Of a DNA stretch of 24,400 nucleotides, positions 1-7,290 are shown in pieces; the stretch's first letter is position 1; each line of letters begins with the position of its first letter. The position numbers and the translations under genes were made by a program. Under the pieces are notes generated by a model, which saw only the letters and a program-made list of their open reading frames with translations, was not told where the DNA came from and did not search any database. The DNA comes from a virus: positions 1 through 24,400 of IMG/VR virus record IMGVR_UViG_3300035698_008003, one strand, 5' to 3'.

Positions 1-16
1 CAAAGTTACCATTCAT
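1..16 (-). CDS. start of a further late gene (partial, cut by window edge)
   Basis: An ATG on the minus strand at 16-14 follows two bases after the stop of the upstream structural gene and is open to the window edge (reads M-N-G-N-F). A GGGG run about 12 bases upstream could serve as ribosome binding site. Only five codons are visible, so the call rests on position in a tightly packed late operon. Confidence 0.3.
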
Positions 17-17
17 T

Positions 18-632
18 TTATGCTACCCCGCTTTTTAATACACCCATTTTGAATTTAGAAACTACTGCGTCACAGCTAAGGTCTACACTTGCTACTGCAT
101 TTCCGGTTAATGGATTAGTTATTCCGCTTCCATAATTCCAGATGTAAGTATAATCGTTATCAGCATTTAACTGCGTGCTAAATAATACAACATCAGATAC
201 ATCTTTAAATGTTGCGACCTGCGCTGTATTAGCAGAGTCAATCGCAAATATTTTACAATCGTCGCCGTCAAATTCTGTAACTGCATTAACAATCACTCCG
301 ACAGTAACGGTAGTTGCTGCATCTGGCAAGTCGTCGCCAGCTCCGCCACTAAATGTAATTGTACCAGTCGCCGTACTGTCAATATCGCAACCGTAACGAT
401 AACCAGCCGCCCAGACAATATCAATCGTTTCTGTGTCCGCAATCCCGTGAGCAGAAATAGTAATAACTCCGCTTGCGGCAGTAGTTCTAGTTGTAAGCGC
501 GCCACTCTGCCCTGCTGTAAGTTGAGTGCTTGCCACTTCGAGAGTTACAGTACCCTCTTGTGTATAGGTTGTATCTTTACGAAAAGATAACCCTGCGACT
601 GAAGCCTGTGATGTTTTTGTTCCACTAGCCAT
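18..632 (-). CDS. virion structural protein, beta-rich (tail-tube region)
   Basis: 204 residues, rich in Thr, Ser, Ala, Gly and Val and nearly free of Lys and Arg, in alternating polar/hydrophobic stretches typical of beta-sandwich virion proteins. A central segment (about residues 53-115) has the phage Ig-like pattern: a VITIS stretch, 'AHGIADTETIDIVWAAGYRYG', then 'FSGGAGDDLP' and a run of Val/Thr strands. It starts with a good AGGAG site eight bases before ATG, two bases after the preceding gene. Lying just downstream of two neck-type genes, it is the natural place for a tail-tube or major tail-associated protein, but I cannot name the family with certainty. Confidence 0.6.
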   Translation of the reverse strand: MASGTKTSQASVAGLSFRKDTTYTQEGTVTLEVASTQLTAGQSGALTTRTTAASGVITISAHGIADTETIDIVWAAGYRYGCDIDSTATGTITFSGGAGDDLPDAATTVTVGVIVNAVTEFDGDDCKIFAIDSANTAQVATFKDVSDVVLFSTQLNADNDYTYIWNYGSGITNPLTGNAVASVDLSCDAVVSKFKMGVLKSGVA

Positions 633-634
633 GA

Positions 635-1057
635 TTAACTCCTTATTTGCATTTCAATTAATGCGGTTGAATTACCACCCATAACGGGCATTGTTTTTAT
701 TATCTTATAGCGTTTTTCTACTACAACGCCCGTACTATAGTTTTTATCCTTAAGTATGAAATATGAGTTGTTATCTTTTATGATATTTCCCGATAGCTTA
801 CTATGCGCTACCGATGTTTTAGCATCTCCCATTAATATACTTGTACCGTCAATTAAGTTCTGAGAGTACTTTTGCGGAGGCTCACAAGCAATATCTTCTA
901 TTGTAGTAGGGTCGTCAGTTGCGCCCGTAGGCAATCCCGTATAATCATCAAGTGTTGCAGAACCAGCAATCTCTATATCACAAGTACCGCCTACAGAATT
1001 AAGCAAACTTACTGATAAATTTTGTGCGACTTTATCTAATATACCTAAACCCGCCAT
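635..1057 (-). CDS. neck / head-tail joining protein
   Basis: 140 residues. The body resembles small neck or tail-completion proteins of siphophage-type operons. A conserved-looking centre, 'EPPQKYSQNLIDGTSILMGD' (about residues 59-78), precedes beta strands and an ending 'ALIEMQIRS', like the closing strand of these proteins. Its ATG shares one base with the stop of the preceding gene (TAATG), so translation is coupled. Position after the connector-like gene and before the beta-rich tail-region protein supports a role closing the head or joining the tail. The family assignment is inference from pattern and order. Confidence 0.55.
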   Translation of the reverse strand: MAGLGILDKVAQNLSVSLLNSVGGTCDIEIAGSATLDDYTGLPTGATDDPTTIEDIACEPPQKYSQNLIDGTSILMGDAKTSVAHSKLSGNIIKDNNSYFILKDKNYSTGVVVEKRYKIIKTMPVMGGNSTALIEMQIRS

Positions 1058-1560
1058 TAGTAACGCTCCATTTTTATTGAACTACCGCCAACGGCAACCG
1101 TACCTAAACAACCGACTGCGCGAGTAGTGTTTGAATTGATTAATTCTTCCGGGCTTATATTATCCCTGTATTCAACTTCAAGTGATCCGACCTTTGCGCT
1201 CTTAATACTGTTGTCTTTTGCCCCCCCCGAAGTATCGCTTATGAATAGTAATAGCTCACAAGTTGCATTTGCTATTTCCGTAGGTATTGTATCGCTGTCT
1301 AGTTCTTCACCGTCGCAGTTATAAAGGTCATCGCGTGGAAAGCGCAACGCCTGTGTGCTAGAGGCTATATCCCCGTTCCAGCTATAAGACTGATCTAACA
1401 TGCGGGTTGCGTTGACGAGTAAAGCCTTTTGTACTTCCGCCGCAGCGTCGTCCCACGCGTCAGAACCTATACGAGTATCGAAATAAGTCTGAGCATCGGC
1501 AACCGTAATATAGCTGTTTGCTGTAGCAGAGCCAGCGGTTGCGATTATTGTAATAGCCAT
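1057..1560 (-). CDS. head-tail connector-like protein (annotated elsewhere as DnaT-like)
   Basis: 167 residues. The N-terminus ('SYITVADAQTYFDTRIGSDAW', near residues 16-36) is the signature of a phage family often annotated 'putative DnaT-like ssDNA-binding protein' but found in the position of gp6-type head-tail connectors. Helical segments follow ('AEVQKALLVNATRMLDQ', 'IANATCELLLFISD'), as in connector subunits. Its ribosome binding site (AGGGG) lies inside the last codons of the glycosyltransferase gene upstream. Role by position: adaptor ring below the portal. The DnaT label is probably a misnomer here, since a separate replication module exists at the other end. Confidence 0.65.
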   Translation of the reverse strand: MAITIIATAGSATANSYITVADAQTYFDTRIGSDAWDDAAAEVQKALLVNATRMLDQSYSWNGDIASSTQALRFPRDDLYNCDGEELDSDTIPTEIANATCELLLFISDTSGGAKDNSIKSAKVGSLEVEYRDNISPEELINSNTTRAVGCLGTVAVGGSSIKMERY

Positions 1561-1561
1561 G

Positions 1562-2869
1562 TTATGCCCCTATTAAATAAGTTCTTGTTATTTCTTCACT
1601 TATTTGGTTTTTAGTTAAATTACAAGAAAAGTTCATTGACTTAGGCTTGCCGCCGTTTACATTAAAGACTGCTTTTATTCTTTTCGGTGTTTTGATTATG
1701 CTATAAAATATTATAGACGGATTGATTTTTTTTGATTTTGTAATACATTTATTGAATATTTTTTCGTATTTTTCTACTATTATATTTACATCGTGGTGTC
1801 TTTCGGCAAAAGCCCTTGACCCTTTGGAAAGTTTTATTCGGAGCTTCTTGTCTTTTTTGAGTTTTGCTATTGCTTTTTTAATGCTTTCTGTTGAGCGATC
1901 ACAAAACAATACATCCTCACCGTCTTTCATTATCTCGCCGTGAAATCCAGCCTCTTTGGTCGTTATTATAGGGACTCCACACGCGCAGGCTTCCATTAGC
2001 GTATTAGAACAGCCCTCGCCGAGCGTTGGGTGTACTATGCAGTCTATTTGACTATAAAATTTTTCCATCATCTTATCATGTGGTATCTGCTCTTTTTTGA
2101 ATAACGCCGTTTTTAGCTGTACCCCTGAATCACTACAGGCTTTTTCAACAAAATCATATCCCTTATATTCTCTATATTGTGGGGTTGTTATATTGCCACA
2201 AAACCCGACTGTAAACTTTTTACGCGCATCGCGTTTTAATTTATTCCATTCGGTTAAATCTAAACCGTTAGGGATTAAATGGACGTTATCGTGTATTGCG
2301 CTGGCTATATCATACAGCTTTTTGTTTGTCGCGACTAGGCAATAACACTTTGACATTTCTAATAAAAGTGGCTCAAGTTTTTTAACACCGTCAAAATTTA
2401 GATTACCACCCATGCGGCATACGGTGCTTAGCCGATTTTTAAACTTTTTTAGCAATGAAACGTTTTGTGCAAATACCATATCATATCCCAAGCTGTTTAT
2501 TTTGTCGCCATTGTTATAAAAAACCCTGTCAAATTCAATGTCTATTTTTTTCTTAATCTCATTAAAGATCAACCCCCAACTCCAATTGGGAGTAAATTCT
2601 GCCGAAAGAATCCTTGTAGTCATTTTTTTATCGCCGTCCTTTTTAAATATCAGATTGCCAAAAATTCTAAATCCTGGCAAAAGTAAAAGCGTTTTTGAGT
2701 CCGCTGTGTATCCGCGCCTAAAAAAATTAGGTGAACAAATAAATTTAATGTCGCCTATATTGTTTTCGCCATCAACTACATGTTTATGACTTGGCATCTT
2801 GTTTTCAACATGTCTACATAAATTATCAAAAGCCCAGTTTTCCTTTTGTACTATCCAGTTAATTTTCAT
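1562..2869 (-). CDS. GT-B glycosyltransferase (group 1 / GT4-like)
   Basis: 435 residues. The C-terminal half has the donor-binding half-domain of GT4-type retaining glycosyltransferases. 'IPNGLD' lies at 199-204 and a GFCGN strand at 222-226. An E-x7-E motif (E285 and E293) sits in 'HPTLGEGCSNTLMEACACGVP', followed by 'DGEDVLF'. The N-terminal half (residues 1-190) is less conserved, as expected of the acceptor domain. No signal peptide or membrane segment is seen. It lies between the major capsid gene and the neck genes, where core virion genes usually sit, so it is an inserted cargo gene. Likely roles are glycosylation of virion or host surface, or modification of a nucleic acid; the substrate is unknown. 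A weak AGGTG site precedes the ATG. The next gene begins two bases after its stop. Confidence 0.85.
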   Translation of the reverse strand: MKINWIVQKENWAFDNLCRHVENKMPSHKHVVDGENNIGDIKFICSPNFFRRGYTADSKTLLLLPGFRIFGNLIFKKDGDKKMTTRILSAEFTPNWSWGLIFNEIKKKIDIEFDRVFYNNGDKINSLGYDMVFAQNVSLLKKFKNRLSTVCRMGGNLNFDGVKKLEPLLLEMSKCYCLVATNKKLYDIASAIHDNVHLIPNGLDLTEWNKLKRDARKKFTVGFCGNITTPQYREYKGYDFVEKACSDSGVQLKTALFKKEQIPHDKMMEKFYSQIDCIVHPTLGEGCSNTLMEACACGVPIITTKEAGFHGEIMKDGEDVLFCDRSTESIKKAIAKLKKDKKLRIKLSKGSRAFAERHHDVNIIVEKYEKIFNKCITKSKKINPSIIFYSIIKTPKRIKAVFNVNGGKPKSMNFSCNLTKNQISEEITRTYLIGA

Positions 2870-2916
2870 ATTAAATCATTACACCTATACCACCGACTCC
2901 ACAGCCTATATCGAGT

Positions 2917-3144
2917 TCATTGCTTATCCTTTAATATATGCTCATACCATCTACAGGAATCAATATGTAATATAGTGTTTTTGTTCGACTTAAAAAACTT
3001 AAAAAAATTAGGTGAGCAGACAAAATTAACATTTCCACTTTTTTTATCAAAAACATGATCGTGGCTAGACATTTTTTTAATTAAGTGTCGGCAAAGATTG
3101 CCAAATGCCCATCGTTTATCTTTTGTTACCCAATTAATTTTCAT
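2917..3144 (-). pseudogene. truncated paralogue of the adjacent glycosyltransferase N-terminus
   Basis: 75 residues. The first 50 align with the start of the neighbouring glycosyltransferase. Both open 'MKINW' and share 'AFxNLCRH', a K-M-S/P-S-H/D-H pattern and 'F(V/I)CSPNFF'. At DNA level a 16-base stretch encoding the SPNFF region is identical. After that the frame runs only about 23 more residues and ends, so the whole sugar-donor domain is missing. It lacks a clear ribosome binding site and lies just after a likely terminator behind the capsid gene. Either a decayed tandem duplicate or a small protein reusing the acceptor-side domain. Confidence 0.6.
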
Positions 3145-3146
3145 AG

Positions 3147-3173
3147 TAAAAGAACCCGCCCCACTTAAGGGGC
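3147..3173 (-). terminator. intrinsic terminator / attenuator after the capsid gene
   Basis: Read on the minus strand: a 5-bp GC-only stem (3169-3173 with 3158-3162), a 6-base loop, then GGG and a T-rich run TTCTTTT. It begins 25 bases past the capsid stop. The short stem suggests partial termination, which would leave capsid mRNA more abundant than downstream messages. Confidence 0.5.
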
Positions 3174-3197
3174 TAAGGCTGTATTAGGAGGTGCTAA

Positions 3198-4340
3198 TTA
3201 AGAAGCTGCACGAATAGCTGCTAATGCAGTTGCGCTATCTGTCAGATTAATAATCTTACAGTAACGTTGAGCCGCATTCTTGAACTCAAATGTAAGTTCA
3301 CCGAGAATAGTACGCTGGATTCCGTCAAAACCCTTAGTAGTGGTATCTTCATCTGATATTTTACCATTAGAGAGATTAGAGATAGCCAGTCCAGCCGGAT
3401 CAAGAACCCATGCTTGCGTATCTGGAATATCATAATCTGCTATGATAATCTGGTTTGCGCCAGTCATATCATTTACAACATTAGCGACATATTCGCCGCG
3501 TGTGCTGTCTGCTCGTACAATATTAACCTTATCCGCATTTGATGCAGAGATAACGCGAGCCTGACCAGGATTACAAATAATAACGCTAGGCATTCCACCC
3601 TCGTTAGTAATTGCTTGAGAAGCGTCATTGATAATGTAATTATCGAATGTTGAAGTGTCGGCATCAACTTCAAGAGCTGTTGCATAAGTATACAACCCGC
3701 CAGCTTCACCTTTAACGGATGCAGTTCCGGCTACTCTTGCGCCAAACAAAGCCATTTTGTTCAGATCGCGAGCGACCTGTTGCATTGCAAAGGTAAGTTG
3801 AGTTGCTAGGCTGTTTTCTATACCATATACACCAATTCCCATAGATGTACGAGAAAGCTGTACAAGTTTACGAATAATTTGCGTTTGGTTATACGCTGTA
3901 TCTGATTCGCGGTACTGTTGTTCGCCGTTAGAGTTACTAGAAGCTTCAATCATTGGAGTTGAAACAATAGGCATAACATCTGCTGCGCTAGGCGCAGTAG
4001 TGGCTGAGCCGTTAGCTGCAGCAAGTACAACGGTAAAAGTAGTAGTGCTATCAAGAACAGTTACACGGAAAAGAGCAGGGTCATCTGCGATAGTCAGGGT
4101 CGTTCCGACAAGCAGTTTAGCCACGTCTGCCGCACTTGCTGTAATAGTCAAAGTTGCAATACTTACAACGGTCAATGTGCGAGGTGCAATCTGGTCTTCA
4201 AGCCATTCATGTTTTCTTTGTTTAGCGTCTGGAGCTGATCCAAATAAGCTAATAAATTTAGGTTGTTCTGCGATAACGGTTGACAAAATATCTGTCAAAT
4301 CCCGTTTTTGATTGGAATAACTATATTCAAACTGTGCCAT
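3198..4340 (-). CDS. major capsid protein, SU10-like family (DUF5309)
   Basis: 380 residues. The N-terminal arm contains the family hallmark 'RKHEWLEDQIAPR' (42-54), followed by a beta-rich segment (about 55-128). 'NQTQIIRKLVQLSRTS' at 151-166 and a helical spine with 'QQVARDLNKMALFGARVAG' fit the SU10-type HK97 fold. Further on, 'MPSVIICNPGQARVIS' and a closing 'LTFEFKNAAQRYCKI' are typical of the P- and A-domains. The preceding gene is a scaffold-type protein, as expected. AGGAT five bases before ATG is the ribosome binding site. It forms the icosahedral shell around the packaged DNA. No cleaved propeptide is evident. Confidence 0.88.
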   Translation of the reverse strand: MAQFEYSYSNQKRDLTDILSTVIAEQPKFISLFGSAPDAKQRKHEWLEDQIAPRTLTVVSIATLTITASAADVAKLLVGTTLTIADDPALFRVTVLDSTTTFTVVLAAANGSATTAPSAADVMPIVSTPMIEASSNSNGEQQYRESDTAYNQTQIIRKLVQLSRTSMGIGVYGIENSLATQLTFAMQQVARDLNKMALFGARVAGTASVKGEAGGLYTYATALEVDADTSTFDNYIINDASQAITNEGGMPSVIICNPGQARVISASNADKVNIVRADSTRGEYVANVVNDMTGANQIIIADYDIPDTQAWVLDPAGLAISNLSNGKISDEDTTTKGFDGIQRTILGELTFEFKNAAQRYCKIINLTDSATALAAIRAAS

Positions 4341-4349
4341 TGTGTATCC

Positions 4350-5060
4350 TTAGGTTTGTTCAGGCGCGTAAAGCATCATGCTCTTAGTGTCGCCTTTCTT
4401 TTTGGCTTCTGCGTATGCAGTCGCCTTATCTGTCTGTGCGTTTGGCGTTCCATTCGGGCTTGTAGCCCCTGACCCATTCGACGGTAAACCGAACTTATCG
4501 GTTAGCGGATTCAAAAACTCCGCTACTGTTTTCCCGTCAGAGGTCATAACGTCGCCACCCTCTGAAATATCTAAAAAGGAAGCCCTTAATAATACATCAT
4601 CATCAAACTTCGGGTCTAGGTTTAATTCGCGGGCTGCTGCTCTCATTGCCTTTTCTATCTTTATTTGCTTTTTTTCTGTCTGCAAGCTAGAGATAGAATC
4701 GTTGGCGGTATTAAGCAACGTCTTTAAATCGTCTAAATCCTTTACAAGTTTAATTTTGTCAAGGTCTGCTTTCGGGTCAAGTTTGAGCGTTACCGCCTCG
4801 TCATGTGCCTTTAGCAATTCCTTATACTTAGCTGTATCTACTCCCTCATAACTCTTTTTCAGTTCGGCTAGTTCTTTCTCTACAGTCTTGCGGTTATCTG
4901 CCTCGTGTTTCTTTGCGTCCATAATCTTATCAATGTCCGCTTGAGTCTTGATCCCGTCAATGGCTGTCAGTTTAAACGTGCCGTCTATTTCCTCATACAA
5001 TGAGGCGTATTCTTTGGGAATGTCGGTTTCTGAATTGTACAACAATTTCAGCTTTTCCAT
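4350..5060 (-). CDS. capsid scaffolding protein
   Basis: 236 residues from the ATG at 5060, chosen because AGGAGA lies seven bases upstream; an in-frame ATG at 5090 has no such site. The protein is highly charged and helical, with a predicted coiled coil over roughly residues 45-140 (Lys/Glu/Leu heptads such as 'KTVEKELAELKKSYEG'). A Gly/Ser/Pro/Asn-rich linker ('LPSNGSGATSPNGTPNAQ') and an Ala/Lys-rich helical tail that could bind the coat protein follow. This is the usual architecture of phage scaffolds, and the gene sits directly before the major capsid gene. It is the first gene of the promoter at 5108-5136. Confidence 0.8.
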   Translation of the reverse strand: MEKLKLLYNSETDIPKEYASLYEEIDGTFKLTAIDGIKTQADIDKIMDAKKHEADNRKTVEKELAELKKSYEGVDTAKYKELLKAHDEAVTLKLDPKADLDKIKLVKDLDDLKTLLNTANDSISSLQTEKKQIKIEKAMRAAARELNLDPKFDDDVLLRASFLDISEGGDVMTSDGKTVAEFLNPLTDKFGLPSNGSGATSPNGTPNAQTDKATAYAEAKKKGDTKSMMLYAPEQT

Positions 5061-5107
5061 TTGTCTGTCTCCTTTTTTGGTTGTCGGCATACAATGCCTT
5101 ACCCTTT

Positions 5108-5136
5108 AATATAACTTACATAAACGTAAATGTCAA
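5108..5136 (-). promoter_or_regulatory. strong sigma70-type promoter for scaffold-capsid operon
   Basis: On the minus strand: TTGACA at 5136-5131, a 17-base spacer, TATATT at 5113-5108. Transcription would start near 5101, about 40 bases before the scaffold ATG. Consensus -35 and ideal spacing make this one of the best promoters in the window. Confidence 0.8.
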
Positions 5137-5146
5137 GCAAAAAATG

Positions 5147-5195
5147 ACAAAAATGTGAGATTTATTATAATAGTTACAAAAATGTGAGTTTTATT
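5147..5195. repeat. 20-bp direct repeat pair upstream of the late promoter (operator candidate)
   Basis: Two copies of acaaaaatgtgag(a/t)tttatt, at 5147-5166 and 5176-5195, match at 19 of 20 positions with a 29-base offset. They lie 45-95 bases upstream of the predicted minus-strand start and between two divergent promoters, a typical place for activator or repressor binding. No coding gene covers them. Confidence 0.55.
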
Positions 5196-5246
5196 CTAGT
5201 ATTATACGCTGTTTATAATTAATTTGGCTTTTTCTTTATTATTTTG

Positions 5247-5275
5247 TTGACATAACTTGTTTTATGGTATATGAT
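5247..5275 (+). promoter_or_regulatory. sigma70-type promoter for the plus-strand cassette
   Basis: TTGACA at 5247-5252, a 17-base spacer and TATGAT at 5270-5275; the start would be near 5282, followed at once by GGGAGG and the first ATG of the cassette at 5300. An independent promoter is what an inserted moron-type cassette needs when facing the other way from the late genes. Confidence 0.8.
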
Positions 5276-5299
5276 AGTAGAAACCAAGGGAGGTTTAAG

Positions 5300-5479
5300 A
5301 TGAAAAAAAACCAGATGTCTTTTTTAAACGATCTAAATTATGATATGCTTTTATACATGCAAGTTATAAACATAAGTGATAAAGATAGAGAAAAAGCTGA
5401 AATCATGTTTAGCATTACCGAGCATATTAGTAATAATTTCAAGCAAATGTTTAGAAAAAGAAAAGGATGTTTAAAATGA
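5300..5479 (+). CDS. hypothetical 59-residue helical protein, cassette gene 1
   Basis: 59 residues from the ATG at 5300, eight bases after GGGAGG; an in-frame ATG at 5264 lies inside the promoter and is rejected. The sequence is mostly helical with a basic end ('KQMFRKRKGCLK'), no Cys motif apart from one C-terminal Cys, no membrane segment. No family is recognised. Its stop overlaps the next start (ATGA), so both are translated together. In moron-type cassettes such small proteins act in host takeover, exclusion or regulation, but nothing here decides which. Confidence 0.65.
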   Translation: MKKNQMSFLNDLNYDMLLYMQVINISDKDREKAEIMFSITEHISNNFKQMFRKRKGCLK

Positions 5480-5850
5480 GTACAAAAGGAATGTGTATGA
5501 AATGGTCAGATGAACGGAAAGAGCGAAACCATCTCAAGCCAGAGTTAATAGAAGAAATTAAAGATAACGCTCTGTGTAAATTAAACAATATGTCTATGAT
5601 GTTAAAATGTGAGATTATTGATAACTGCGATGGATGGGATAACTATAAATCTAAATTTTTTTATAATCAGGATATATTTCGGTCTATTCGCACACAAATA
5701 AATTCTATTATTTACGATATTATATTTAAAGAAGAAAACAATAAAGAAAAATACACAAAGCGCAAGGAGCGACTTGCGCTTCTTGATAAAATTTGCAAAC
5801 AGCAATCCGAAGAAGCGCGGCAGGAAAGGAAAAAATTAAATAATAACTAA
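5476..5850 (+). CDS. hypothetical charged helical protein, cassette gene 2
   Basis: 124 residues from the ATG at 5476, overlapping the previous stop as ATGA and preceded by AAAAGGA; an in-frame ATG three codons upstream is less well placed. The protein is Lys/Glu/Asn-rich and helical. Its final third is strongly charged and likely coiled ('KEKYTKRKERLALLDKICKQ' then Glu/Arg/Lys repeats). Base use is markedly more AT-rich than in the flanking capsid genes, consistent with separate acquisition. No known domain is recognised. Confidence 0.65.
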   Translation: MSTKGMCMKWSDERKERNHLKPELIEEIKDNALCKLNNMSMMLKCEIIDNCDGWDNYKSKFFYNQDIFRSIRTQINSIIYDIIFKEENNKEKYTKRKERLALLDKICKQQSEEARQERKKLNNN

Positions 5851-5863
5851 AAGGAGGTTTAAG

Positions 5864-6091
5864 ATGAAGTGTCCAAAGTGTAAAAATGAGCTTGACAGAC
5901 TTAGAAATTGTTGCGAATGGCAATTATTAGATAAATTTAACGGCGACAACATAATATTGCCGGATAATTGCATAAAGGCAAGTATGGCAATAACAATGGA
6001 TACAGATTGTCAATCAGGTAATATGTTTTATTGCTTTAATAAATATTATACATTCTTTAGCTTTGATTGGATTAAGTCTAATCAATCGTAG
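5864..6091 (+). CDS. small Cys-rich protein, cassette gene 3
   Basis: 75 residues, with a perfect AAGGAGG site six bases before ATG. It begins 'MKCPKCKNEL', a CxxC half-knuckle at Cys3 and Cys6, followed by Cys16-Cys17 and three more Cys (residues 36, 49 and 57). The C-terminus is aromatic-rich ('FYCFNKYYTFFSF'). It could bind zinc, but the second knuckle is not canonical. Its last ten bases overlap, tail to tail, the end of the MuF gene on the other strand. Confidence 0.6.
   Translation: MKCPKCKNELDRLRNCCEWQLLDKFNGDNIILPDNCIKASMAITMDTDCQSGNMFYCFNKYYTFFSFDWIKSNQS
6065..6087. repeat. inverted repeat at the convergent gene junction
   Basis: GATT-(G bulge)-GATTA, loop AGTC, TAATC-AATC: a nine-pair stem exactly where the plus cassette and the minus MuF gene end on each other. 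There is no T-run on either side, so it is not a standard intrinsic terminator; it may slow or stop colliding polymerases or protect 3' ends. Confidence 0.35.
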
Positions 6092-7290
6092 ACCTCTGGA
6101 AACTTACCCCGCAACTCCTCAAGCGTCAGCGGTTTGCCGAGTCTATCCGTAAATTTATCAAGTGTCATTTCACCGGATCGGAACTTTTTAGCATTTTCAA
6201 CGCCTAGTACGCTGGATTGCAAATTACCGTCCTGCTTCTTTAGCCATGAGCTGTATGTAGTACCTGGAGGCTGACTGCCTATTACATCTTTGCCATATTC
6301 ACGCCTTGCTCTGTTAATATAGCCGTTCTTTGAGCTATTTGATAGATTATTCCACTTTGATTTAGCTGCTTTATCTGTTATACCACGCTTCTTGTTGCGA
6401 TTGATGTAATCCTTTTTGCCTTTATCGCGAAAGTTAGTACCGCCGACGCTTGGACGGTTTCCTATTAATCCTACACCGTCAATAACTGGAATTCTTGCGC
6501 TCCTGCAGTTAGGGTGTAACGGGGGTACTTCACCCTCTCCGGTCTTAAACTTTGTACCGTCAAGACTTGCACATATTACGCTTGTTCTGCCGTCTAGTAC
6601 AGCGGAGTATACCTCATAGTCTATTATATCAGCGTTAGCCTTGTAAAACTCTTGATTAGCCCCGTTTGCCACGCCGTTGGTTACTGTCCGGGATAGCGTT
6701 TCTATTTGATTGCGTGAAACCTGTACAGCCCCCGTATATTTACCGGTTAGCCGCGACTTAGTACCGATTACAGAGTTTATAGTCTGGTCTAGCGTGAAGC
6801 CGTTATTAATCGAAGCCCTGACAGTTGCCTCTATTCGTGCGTAATCAGATACAGACGTTTTTGTAAACCATTGCGATACACTTGCGCCGTCGTAAGCAGC
6901 AAAGGCGGTCAGGTTGTTAATTGCGCTTGCGCTCGGTGCCGATAACGCAACGTCAAACGGAATAGATCGCTGTAAGCTCTTTGCGATAAACTCTGCCTCG
7001 TCATTAGCCAGCCTTGCCATTGCAACCGTGTATTCTTTTTCGATACTGTCATATATAGGTTTGCGGATATTCTTATACTGGTTTCCGATAGTTGCAAAAC
7101 GCCCCGCACTCGTCGCTGTGTTTAATCCTGCGTGTATCTTTGGTATCTCGTCAGCTAACATGCCTTTAACGCCCCTATGCGTTGAATCAAGAGCCTTTTG
7201 CATGTCTAGCCCTAGTTTACGCGATAGTAGCTGTAATAGCGACCTGCGTTTAAGCATTGAGCTTTGTAGTTGTTCATTAGCTGTTGCCAT
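6082..7290 (-). CDS. MuF-like / SPP1 gp7-family head morphogenesis protein
   Basis: 402 residues. The diagnostic MuF domain lies at about 228-272: 'LDGRTSVICASLDG' (232-245) and 'PPLHPNCRSARIPV' (256-269), with Cys240, His259 and Cys262 in the usual spacing. The first 220 residues are helical, as in minor head proteins that contact the portal from inside. The C-terminal 120 residues are basic then acidic ('LTLEELRGKFPEVYD') and could carry a further cargo or capsid-binding region. Its start overlaps the portal stop (TAATG) and AGGAG precedes it. Likely a minor capsid protein ejected with, or guiding, the DNA. Confidence 0.85.
   Translation of the reverse strand: MATANEQLQSSMLKRRSLLQLLSRKLGLDMQKALDSTHRGVKGMLADEIPKIHAGLNTATSAGRFATIGNQYKNIRKPIYDSIEKEYTVAMARLANDEAEFIAKSLQRSIPFDVALSAPSASAINNLTAFAAYDGASVSQWFTKTSVSDYARIEATVRASINNGFTLDQTINSVIGTKSRLTGKYTGAVQVSRNQIETLSRTVTNGVANGANQEFYKANADIIDYEVYSAVLDGRTSVICASLDGTKFKTGEGEVPPLHPNCRSARIPVIDGVGLIGNRPSVGGTNFRDKGKKDYINRNKKRGITDKAAKSKWNNLSNSSKNGYINRARREYGKDVIGSQPPGTTYSSWLKKQDGNLQSSVLGVENAKKFRSGEMTLDKFTDRLGKPLTLEELRGKFPEVYD

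Noticed and set aside
2870-2925. Minus-strand stretch reading E-L-D-I-G-C-G-V-G-G-I-G-V, like methyltransferase motif I
   Set aside because: It is only about 19 codons between two stops, has no start codon and would need a +1 shift at the end of the truncated glycosyltransferase gene; no other methyltransferase motif surrounds it.
4378-4851. 157-codon plus-strand open frame opposite the scaffold gene
   Set aside because: Ser/Phe/Leu-rich mirror of a coiled-coil gene, no ribosome site, opposite a well-supported gene.
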